64,000 bases of DNA, from positions 5,360,209 through 5,424,208 of the forward strand of contig CP128386.1 in the NCBI GenBank assembly GCA_030345135.1. Direction: 5' to 3'. The first letter of the stretch is position 1; every line of letters starts with the position of its first letter. This stretch comes from Chitinophagaceae bacterium DXS. GTDB lineage: Bacteria > Bacteroidota > Bacteroidia > Chitinophagales > Chitinophagaceae. The notes beneath the pieces were generated by a model that was given only the letters and a program-made list of their open reading frames with translations, was not told the DNA's origin and did not search any database. A program made the position numbers and the translations under genes. Positions 57,356-64,000 of this stretch are shown here, one piece after another.

Positions 57356-58609
57356 TCATTTCTCTATTTTTTGGTAACGAAGCAAGGCTTCTAAATAATA
57401 GTAATCAGCGTACACGATAGGAACGTCAATTTCAGCGTTGTGCGGAAAACTACCCACGGAATGTTTTAGTAGAAAAAAAGCATTTGTTCCCGGCTCCGCT
57501 AAGTAATTTGCCGTACTTAATGTTTTCATGGATGAAATAGCGAAATCTTTATATTTCTTTCCTTCCTGCCCCAGGTAACCACTGAGTTCAAACAATGCGG
57601 AACACACAACTGCAGCGGCTGACGCGTCACGGATCTTATAATTTGTTTTAGCCGGTTCATAATCCCATTGTGCGATATATCCTTTTTGGTTAACATTAAA
57701 GTCCCAGTAAGGCACTTTATCAGCAGGCAGATTTTGATTGTTCATATAAAAGTCTGCCATCTTTTTTGCCGTGGTCAAAAATCGCTTGTCTCCGGTTTCG
57801 CGATAGATCATCGTATAACCATATATGCCCCATGCCTGGCCGCGTGCCCATGTAGAATTATCAGCAAAGCCCTGACATGTTTGTTGATCTAATACTTTGC
57901 CGTCCACCGTATCATAGTTTACTACATGATAGGAACTATAATCAGGTCTTATATGATTTTTCATCGTAGTCTCCGCGTGACGGATGGCTATATTTTTATA
58001 AACAGGATCGCCGGTTGCTTTGGAAGCAAAGAACAAAAGCTCAAGGTTCATCAGGTTGTCAATAATAACAGGATAATGCCATTCGGTTTTCCCATCCCAG
58101 GATTTGCGGTAGTTCCAGGATTTAATGCAGCCTACCATAGGATTATAGCGGGTTATAAGTGACTTGGCTGATTGTACAAGTACATCTTTATATTTTTCAT
58201 TGTGCGTAATGCGGTAGGCGTTTCCGTAACTGCAATACATCATAAACCCCAGATCGTGATGGGCGGTATTGAACTGATTTTGTTCAAGACTTTCGGTCCA
58301 TTTAATGGCAGCTGTCTTCCACGCTGTATCATGTGTGTACTCAAATACATACCAAAGATTACCCGGCCAAAAACCACCTGTCCAATCAGATATATCGACA
58401 TATTTGGTATCGCCTTCACCGGCGCTCGTACGTGGATACCGTGTCAGGTCATTTGTTTGATCCAGCATCAGGCGATATTGCTTCCCGGCGATATCAAAAG
58501 AATGAGCAACAAGGTTCTTCCCGTCTTTCTTATTACTGAAGGCAATTATAACAGTAACCGTCATTAGTAAAATTGCGCTCAAAAATCCATTTCGTTTCAC
58601 CGCCTTCAT
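57356..58609 (-). CDS. glycoside hydrolase family 88, unsaturated glucuronyl/galacturonyl hydrolase
   Basis: The 417-residue protein has an N-terminal hydrophobic signal (about 8-24) and an (alpha/alpha)6 barrel of the GH88 type: ISDWTGGFWPGNLWYVFEY, NTAHHDLGFMMYCSYG with the first catalytic Asp, PVIIDNLMNLELLFFAS with the second, STWARGQAWGIYGYTMIYRE and PYWDFNV. It removes 4,5-unsaturated uronic acids from oligosaccharides made by lyases, probably in the periplasm. It lies downstream of susC/susD on the same strand, forming a small polysaccharide utilisation locus. Confidence 0.92.
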   Translation of the reverse strand: MKAVKRNGFLSAILLMTVTVIIAFSNKKDGKNLVAHSFDIAGKQYRLMLDQTNDLTRYPRTSAGEGDTKYVDISDWTGGFWPGNLWYVFEYTHDTAWKTAAIKWTESLEQNQFNTAHHDLGFMMYCSYGNAYRITHNEKYKDVLVQSAKSLITRYNPMVGCIKSWNYRKSWDGKTEWHYPVIIDNLMNLELLFFASKATGDPVYKNIAIRHAETTMKNHIRPDYSSYHVVNYDTVDGKVLDQQTCQGFADNSTWARGQAWGIYGYTMIYRETGDKRFLTTAKKMADFYMNNQNLPADKVPYWDFNVNQKGYIAQWDYEPAKTNYKIRDASAAAVVCSALFELSGYLGQEGKKYKDFAISSMKTLSTANYLAEPGTNAFFLLKHSVGSFPHNAEIDVPIVYADYYYLEALLRYQKIEK

Positions 58610-58813
58610 GCTAGAATTATTTTTATTTAAGTAGAAATATCTGCTACCCGTTTATAAGCAAATTGTCAAAAATCATTTGAAATGAAAGGGCAAAAACGTC
58701 TTTAAATTGGGGTAAAATTTTATTTATTGTAATTTTTTGAATCGGGCGCCGGCAAATAATGCGCTTATATGATGCCACGCCATTTTGACTGAATTTAAAA
58801 CCTGTTTGAACCG

Positions 58814-58857
58814 CAACAAAAAGCCTTTGATCAACTTTGACCGGAGGCTTTTTGTTG
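58814..58857. terminator. bidirectional-looking terminator between susD and GH88
   Basis: CAACAAAAAGCCT and AGGCTTTTTGTTG form a perfect 13-bp stem with an 18-base loop; the T run is part of the stem. It lies 31 bases after the SusD stop and 205 bases before the GH88 start, so it could reduce GH88 transcription relative to susCD. Confidence 0.65.
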
Positions 58858-58888
58858 TTAGATGCATATGTCAGCTCAACATGCGCCC

Positions 58889-60352
58889 TTATTTTAAATT
58901 TGGATTGAGCTGTGTCTCCATGTAAGGAATGGGCAACCAATAATTTGCTTTGGTAATAGTACCAAGAGGTTTCAGATCATTTACATCTTTATGTGAATTT
59001 GCTTCTTCTACCTTTTCAAGACGAACAAGATCGAACCATCTTGTGTACTCACCTGCAAACTCCCATGCACGTTCCTGCACAACCGAGTCTGCGAACACAT
59101 TTGCTGACAACGATATAGTCATGTCAGGTAATCCTGCACGTCTGCGAACTTCGTTTACAGCAGCATAAGCGTCGCTGCCTGCGGAAGTATTTGCTCTTGC
59201 TTGTGCTTCAGCATAAGTCAATAACACGTTAGCGTACCGTATTAAAGGCATCGACATACTTGTAGCAGAGGTTAAATATCCCGGCGTTGGAGTGTTTACT
59301 CTGAACTTGCTGAAATACGGATGTTTGGTAGCACTGTTTGTCCAGTCAAGTGTTCCGTTTTTAAATTTCGTATAAAAGGTTATGTCTTTTCTTTTACCTG
59401 CGGGAAAGTTGTTAAAGAATGTTATTTCAGCAAAATAATCATCCCAACCTGCATCGTCTCCGGGCATGCAGGATTTTCCGTAGATACTATTTGCGTTACC
59501 AGTTGCAGAAAACTGCAATGTGAAAACATCTTCAACAGTACCATTTGGCTTTGGTATGCCTGACCACAGGTCCGCAAGATCCGGATTTAAATCAAAATTA
59601 TATTTGGATTTATTATCGATCACCTCTTTCGCTTTTGCCGCAGCCAACGCATATTTAGAAGCATCTTTTACAGGATATCCGCCTTCTGTTAAATAGACTT
59701 CCGCAAGTAATGCTTTTGCAGAACCTGCGTTTGCTCTCCCCGGTGCGGCCTTTGCATTAGGCATTAATCGCTCAGCTTGCTGCAGATCACTTTCTATCAA
59801 TTTATAAATATCTGCCGGAGTACTTTTATTCACGGATAAAAGTTCTGTATTATAATCCGCAGTAGTAATAAGAGGAACATTGCCCCAAAGCCGTACGAGC
59901 CAGAAATAAGAGAACGCTCGCAAGAAATAAGCTTCCCCAACTATTTGATTTATTTTACTGGTGTCTCCATTTATTTTTTTATAAACGTCCAGAATATTGT
60001 TAACATTCTGAATGGTTTTATAGCATCCTAACCAAATTGTGCTTATTCTTGTATTGGTGGAAGTAACACTAAACTGATCCATTTCGCGAAACTCCTGCTT
60101 GTTGCTCGCAGGGTGAGTGGTTAAATCGTCGGCTCCCATTACAACCGCAACAACCGCAGAAGAAGCAAATCCCGAAGTGTAACCATTTTTTAATGGTTGG
60201 TAGGCTCCCAGCAACGCAGATTGCAAGCCACTAACAGTTGTTATTGCGTTTTCTCCAATCAGCTGCCCATTAGGATTTTCTTGTAGCACTTTTGAACATC
60301 CGCTTATTGTAAGTATTGACAAAGCACCTATAGTATATAATAACTTTTTCAT
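58889..60352 (-). CDS. SusD/RagB-family glycan-binding lipoprotein
   Basis: The 487-residue protein has a lipobox (LTISGC, Cys19), the helical TPR-rich N-terminus of SusD proteins (IWLGCYKTIQNVNNILDVY, GEAYFLRAFSYFWLVRLWGNVPLIT) and the C-terminal pattern PLIRYANVLLTYAEAQAR and VVQERAWEFAGEYTRWFDLVR. It should cap the SusC-type porin at the outer membrane and bind the oligosaccharide. It starts 24 bases after the SusC stop. Confidence 0.95.
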   Translation of the reverse strand: MKKLLYTIGALSILTISGCSKVLQENPNGQLIGENAITTVSGLQSALLGAYQPLKNGYTSGFASSAVVAVVMGADDLTTHPASNKQEFREMDQFSVTSTNTRISTIWLGCYKTIQNVNNILDVYKKINGDTSKINQIVGEAYFLRAFSYFWLVRLWGNVPLITTADYNTELLSVNKSTPADIYKLIESDLQQAERLMPNAKAAPGRANAGSAKALLAEVYLTEGGYPVKDASKYALAAAKAKEVIDNKSKYNFDLNPDLADLWSGIPKPNGTVEDVFTLQFSATGNANSIYGKSCMPGDDAGWDDYFAEITFFNNFPAGKRKDITFYTKFKNGTLDWTNSATKHPYFSKFRVNTPTPGYLTSATSMSMPLIRYANVLLTYAEAQARANTSAGSDAYAAVNEVRRRAGLPDMTISLSANVFADSVVQERAWEFAGEYTRWFDLVRLEKVEEANSHKDVNDLKPLGTITKANYWLPIPYMETQLNPNLK

Positions 60353-60376
60353 TTTTCTTTATTTGTAGTTAAGCAA

Positions 60377-63300
60377 TTAAAACCTGACAGTAACCCCCGC
60401 TGTAATTGATTTTGCATTAGGATAAGAACCGTAATCAATGCTTTGACTTACATCAGCTCCTGCACCTGAAGTCAGGCTTGTAGTCTCCGGATCGAAGCCT
60501 TTATATTTTGTGATGGTTAGTAAATTGGCACCACTTACAAATAGTTTAATGTTTACTTTTTTCAATAGCGATTGTGGAAGATCATAACCAAGACTGATAT
60601 TTTTCAACCTGATGAAACTGCCATCCTCAAGAAAACGTGTAGACTGTGTATAATTTTTACCGGTTGTAGTAAAAGCAGGTATATCGGAAGTTTCATTTAC
60701 GCCAGGGATGTACCTGTTTTTTATGTCAGCAATGGTTGCCTGGCGAATGTCTGCATTCGCAGAGATGGCTGCGGCATATAAGTAATCAAGTTTGTCGTAC
60801 CCTCCAACTGCCTGAACAAATATATTGAGTGTAAAATGCTTGTAGGTTGCAGTATTGTTCCAGCCCCATGTATATTTAGGAAGACCGTGACCAATCACAT
60901 GATAATCGTTTCCGTCGATCTTGTGATCTCCGTTCAGGTCAAGATATTTTGAATCGCCGGCAACGTTTCCGTATAGAGCGGCATCTTTATCAGCAGCCTT
61001 CCATGTACCCAGGTAAGTCAGTCCCCAATATGAACCCAAAGGCATTCCTGGGATCAGTACGAACTCGGGTTGTGCTGATAGCCCGGCTCCTACCGAAGAC
61101 CCCGCAAAAAGCTTGTTCTGACCCGCATTCAAACTAACCACTTTATTATGAAGAATGGACAAGTTGAACGATGTGGTCCAATTGATTTTTGTGGCCACCG
61201 GAACACCTGTCACGGTAAACTCGTAGCCGGAATTATCCATTGCCCCCACATTTGAAAGCATGGATCCTCCTCCGGCATATGAAGGTACAGGCACAGCCAA
61301 CAGCAGGTCTTTAGTGTGCTTCATATAATAATCCGCGGCAAAGCTGAGGCGACCATTAAACACCTCTGCATCAATACCGAAATCGAGTTGCTGTGTCGAC
61401 TCCCATTTCAAATTCTCATTACCAGGATTACCTAAAACAACACCGGAGGTAAGCGTGCCGCTGGTGAATGAAGTAGTCACATTTGAATAACCAGTCATCG
61501 TTTGATAAGGATTGATGGCCTGGCTACCGGTAATACCATAACCTGCTCTTAGTTTCAGGCTGCTAAAAATATTCATGCGCTTAATAAAATCTTCTTCAGA
61601 TAGTTTCCAGCCCAAACCGACAGAAGGGAAAGTGCTGTATTGGTTGCCTTTCTGAAATTTCGAAGAACCGTCCCGGCGTACAGACCCCGTAACCAGGTAT
61701 TTATCCTTAAAGGAATAATTCACCCTGCCTAAATAAGAAATTAATCCATAATTCGAATAAGCAGTATTTACACCATATGATGAAGCCTGTGAAAGATTAT
61801 AGTAGCCAAGCTCCGGAAAAGTAAGGTTATTGCCTGCTGCACTAAAACCATTGTTCTTATAGGTCTGCACTTCAAAAACAGCCGTCGCAGTGAGTCTGTG
61901 AACGTTATTAAATAAATGAGTGTAAGTCAAATTGTTGGTGCTTTGCAAACTAATGCTTTCAGCTGAGCTTCTTGAAGCACCGGGCAGGTTATTGCTTACT
62001 GCAGGTCCTGAATAGTTTAGCCCCTGTAAATTAATATAATTTGTACCCCCTGAAATATCCAACGTTAACCCCGGAGCAAACTGATATTTCATTCCTAATA
62101 GAATATTGGCCGATGTATTTTGTTCGGTTTTATTCTGATCAAGTAATATAGCTACCGGGTTATAAGTAATGGAACTGACCGGATCATTGACAGTGAAGTT
62201 ACCTGACGCATCCCTCACAGGTACAGTTGGCGACCATGCCAATGCCTGGGTAACCGGCGACCATCTTCCCCCATCTCCATTCACATTATTTTTTTCCTGC
62301 CTTGTTACAAATGAGTTTATGTACAGTGAAAGCTTGTTTGAAAGCTGAGAATTCAGGTTAGTTCTCAACGAAAACCGTTTATAGTAAGAATTAAGAAGGA
62401 CACCTTTTTGATCTAAATAATTTCCTCCAACATAAAAAGTAGTTTTATCTCCGCCACCTGAAATACCCAACAAATACTCCTGGCCTGGCGCTGTTCTAAA
62501 CACCTCATTTTGCCAATCGGTGCCGCCATATTTTGCAAAAGAGTCAATTTGGGATTGCGTAAAAGTAGGCGCAATACCTGTTGCTATTGATCTGTCGTTG
62601 ACTGTTCTGGCAAAATCTGCAGCATTCAGCAGATCCATTTTCTTAATAACTTTTGCAGTGGTGAACCTGGTAGAAAATTCCACCTGCACAGCTCCGCTTC
62701 TACCCTTTTTGGTAGAGATAAGCACAACGCCGTTTGCTCCGCGGCTACCATAGATAGCCGTCGCAGAAGCATCTTTTAAAACTTCAATGCTTGCGATGTC
62801 GGATGGATTGATAGCGCTATAATCGGCCCCAACAAAACCATCAATGATGTATAACGGATTATTATTGCCCATTATTGAATTGTTACCACGAATGCGAATG
62901 GACACGTCGCCACCAGGAGATCCTGCATTCGAGATCACCTGCACTCCTGCAGACCTGCCCTGTAACACCTGTGAAACAGATGTTACCGGCTGGTCCTTGA
63001 AATCTTTTGTTGAAATAGATGTAACAGAACCCGTAAGATCTTTTTTTCGTTGCGATCCATAACCTATTACAACAATATCATCCAGCTTTTCGTAATGATT
63101 TTTCAATTGGATATCCATTGTACCGGAGGCAGCAATCACTTCTTTTGTTTCGAAGCCAACGTGCGAAATTACAAGTGTACCGCCCGAAGGTACTGTTAGG
63201 ATAAAAGCTCCTGATGCATCTGTTTTTACAGCAACTCCTGAGCTCTTTAATGCAATTGTTACCCCCTGAAGAGGCTTGTTGTCCTGATCTTTTACAATGC

Positions 63301-63379
63301 CATTTACGTTCATATTCTGTGCCGAACCATACAGAACAAAACAAAACAACATACCAAGCAATAGCAGAATCTTTTTCAT
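60377..63379 (-). CDS. SusC/RagA-family TonB-linked outer membrane transporter
   Basis: The 1,000-residue protein has a Sec signal (about 1-20, ending GSAQ), a carboxypeptidase-regulatory-like domain (about 24-95: VNGIVKDQDNKPLQGVTIALK), the TonB-dependent plug (DIVVIGYGSQRKKDLTGSV, GSPGGDVSIRIRGNNSI, VLKDASATAIYGSRGANGVVLISTK) and a long barrel ending in ITAGVTVRF. It imports oligosaccharides across the outer membrane with SusD. No N-terminal STN domain is seen, so it is not of the anti-sigma-coupled type; control by an HTCS or AraC regulator upstream fits. Confidence 0.96.
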   Translation of the reverse strand: MKKILLLLGMLFCFVLYGSAQNMNVNGIVKDQDNKPLQGVTIALKSSGVAVKTDASGAFILTVPSGGTLVISHVGFETKEVIAASGTMDIQLKNHYEKLDDIVVIGYGSQRKKDLTGSVTSISTKDFKDQPVTSVSQVLQGRSAGVQVISNAGSPGGDVSIRIRGNNSIMGNNNPLYIIDGFVGADYSAINPSDIASIEVLKDASATAIYGSRGANGVVLISTKKGRSGAVQVEFSTRFTTAKVIKKMDLLNAADFARTVNDRSIATGIAPTFTQSQIDSFAKYGGTDWQNEVFRTAPGQEYLLGISGGGDKTTFYVGGNYLDQKGVLLNSYYKRFSLRTNLNSQLSNKLSLYINSFVTRQEKNNVNGDGGRWSPVTQALAWSPTVPVRDASGNFTVNDPVSSITYNPVAILLDQNKTEQNTSANILLGMKYQFAPGLTLDISGGTNYINLQGLNYSGPAVSNNLPGASRSSAESISLQSTNNLTYTHLFNNVHRLTATAVFEVQTYKNNGFSAAGNNLTFPELGYYNLSQASSYGVNTAYSNYGLISYLGRVNYSFKDKYLVTGSVRRDGSSKFQKGNQYSTFPSVGLGWKLSEEDFIKRMNIFSSLKLRAGYGITGSQAINPYQTMTGYSNVTTSFTSGTLTSGVVLGNPGNENLKWESTQQLDFGIDAEVFNGRLSFAADYYMKHTKDLLLAVPVPSYAGGGSMLSNVGAMDNSGYEFTVTGVPVATKINWTTSFNLSILHNKVVSLNAGQNKLFAGSSVGAGLSAQPEFVLIPGMPLGSYWGLTYLGTWKAADKDAALYGNVAGDSKYLDLNGDHKIDGNDYHVIGHGLPKYTWGWNNTATYKHFTLNIFVQAVGGYDKLDYLYAAAISANADIRQATIADIKNRYIPGVNETSDIPAFTTTGKNYTQSTRFLEDGSFIRLKNISLGYDLPQSLLKKVNIKLFVSGANLLTITKYKGFDPETTSLTSGAGADVSQSIDYGSYPNAKSITAGVTVRF

Positions 63380-63783
63380 AACGGTTTGATTTTAGACGGT
63401 GCCCTTTGCCTGTATCAACGGTAATACCGCATGATACCAGCATCACTTTTTTAATAAAATTTAAGATTCGCCGGAAACAGCCAAATTTGCAGTGTTATCA
63501 AGAAATTAATGAAGTAAGATGCTATGGCAACCAGTCAATTTATAATTCTACATAAGCGCAGTATGTTTTGTCTTTCCTGTTTATATTAACTGCATAGCCA
63601 AACGTATTAGTTCATCATCATTACAGCAAACAATTGTGCAATTCCAGCAAGTTTTGTACTGTAAATCTGATTAAAAGCGGGGATTCAATGGGGTGATAAA
63701 AATCTTCATTTGGGGTGAAAATTGTATGTCCCGGTATACTTATTATTTAATGCAAAATCAACTTGTAAAGCATTATGAAGTAA
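63380..63783. other. regulatory region between regulator and susC
   Basis: About 400 bases without a gene. The probable susC promoter is at 63599-63629 and would give a 5' untranslated leader of about 210 bases, long enough to hold RNA-level control. Confidence 0.45.
63599..63629 (-). promoter_or_regulatory. predicted susC promoter
   Basis: On the minus strand TTG (63627-63629) is followed after 20 bases by TACGTTTG (63599-63606), a good match to the Bacteroidota TTG-N17-20-TAnnTTTG promoter, reading towards susC. Confidence 0.45.
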
Positions 63784-64000
63784 TTATTCGTATTTTCCTT
63801 TGGCACGTTCGATATATTCTGAAGGCGTTTTGCCAAACTGCTTTTTAAACTCCTTACTAAAATATTTGCTATCGCTAAAACCCACTTCCCAGGCCACTTC
63901 TGCTACATTCAATTTGTCTTTTGAAAGTAATACTGCTGCTTTTCGTAATCGAAGTGATTTGATAAATTCGCCGATGGGCGTTTGTGTTAATGCATTAAAC
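63784..64000 (-). CDS. C-terminal AraC-type DNA-binding domain of a PUL regulator, 5' end outside window
   Basis: The minus strand reads …TPIGEFIKSLRLRKAAVLLS, then VAEVAWEVGFSDSKYFSKEF and KKQFGKTPSEYIE to a stop at 63784. This is the second half of an AraC-type HTH domain. The wording KLNVAEVAWEVGFSDSKYFSKEFKK is typical of hybrid two-component regulators of polysaccharide utilisation loci, and the position just upstream of susC supports that; the sensor part is not in the window, so an ordinary AraC protein remains possible. Confidence 0.8.
   Translation of the reverse strand, partial: FNALTQTPIGEFIKSLRLRKAAVLLSKDKLNVAEVAWEVGFSDSKYFSKEFKKQFGKTPSEYIERAKGKYE

Noticed and set aside
58644-58940. 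98-codon minus-strand frame between susD and GH88
   Set aside because: Overlaps the end of susD in another frame and runs through the terminator stem; it is a shadow frame.

Overview
The window looks like chromosomal DNA of a Bacteroidota bacterium, most likely of the Chitinophagaceae type (inference from gene families; no rRNA or tRNA gene was seen). Supporting signs are a SusC/SusD pair beside a glycoside hydrolase, a permease/M1-type fusion protein, many short AraC regulators with cupin-like sensors, lipoprotein signals, Tat signals on amidohydrolases and alpha/beta hydrolases, and promoter -7 boxes of the TAnnTTTG type.

Layout. 1-9.3 kb: end of a permease/pseudo-peptidase gene, a gene remnant, a universal stress protein, a YoaK-type membrane protein, a long gene-free stretch, a small membrane protein, and Crp-type and AraC regulators. 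9.4-13.5 kb: a repeat block, a small lipoprotein, and two divergent cytosine-deaminase-like amidohydrolase paralogues (one cytosolic, one Tat-exported) around a perfect 16-bp inverted repeat. 13.8-21.9 kb: exported alpha/beta hydrolases with Asp or Ser nucleophiles, Ohr, an SDR and a DUF3108 protein. 22.2-28.4 kb: a TolC/HlyD/MFS efflux operon ending in its own Crp-like regulator, then a DUF302 gene carrying the same promoter architecture and palindrome, and an AraC gene. 28.5-36 kb: two SDRs and an AraC regulator with shared upstream motifs, an MBL-fold hydrolase, a junction of two gene remnants, a second copy of the Tat hydrolase that is partly homogenised with the one at 13.8 kb, and a MidA-like methyltransferase. 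36.8-44.3 kb: a divergent AraC gene and an eight-gene run of two aldo/keto reductases and mostly exported proteins (alpha/beta hydrolase lipoprotein, NTF2-like, flavodoxin, double CMD, DLH-like hydrolase, cupin). 44.4-56.2 kb: three blocks of non-coding repeats separate small accessory genes (LLM oxidoreductase, DHFR-like, DUF1835, VOC, phosphoesterase and di-haem peroxidase) and two gene remnants. 56.2-64 kb: a sigma factor and a small polysaccharide utilisation locus (GH88, SusD, SusC, and the end of an AraC/HTCS regulator).

The most unusual material is the repeat system. A roughly 210-bp palindromic element has about 40-bp imperfect terminal inverted repeats, each of which folds into a hairpin of its own. 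It is present in six complete and about six truncated copies, mixed with a second repeat family, and part of it forms a 370-bp tandem array. The second family also occurs in the opposite orientation at 9.4 kb. Other points of interest are an M1-type domain that has lost every zinc ligand, patchwork gene conversion between paralogues 20 kb apart, and a two-promoter regulon predicted from one palindrome.
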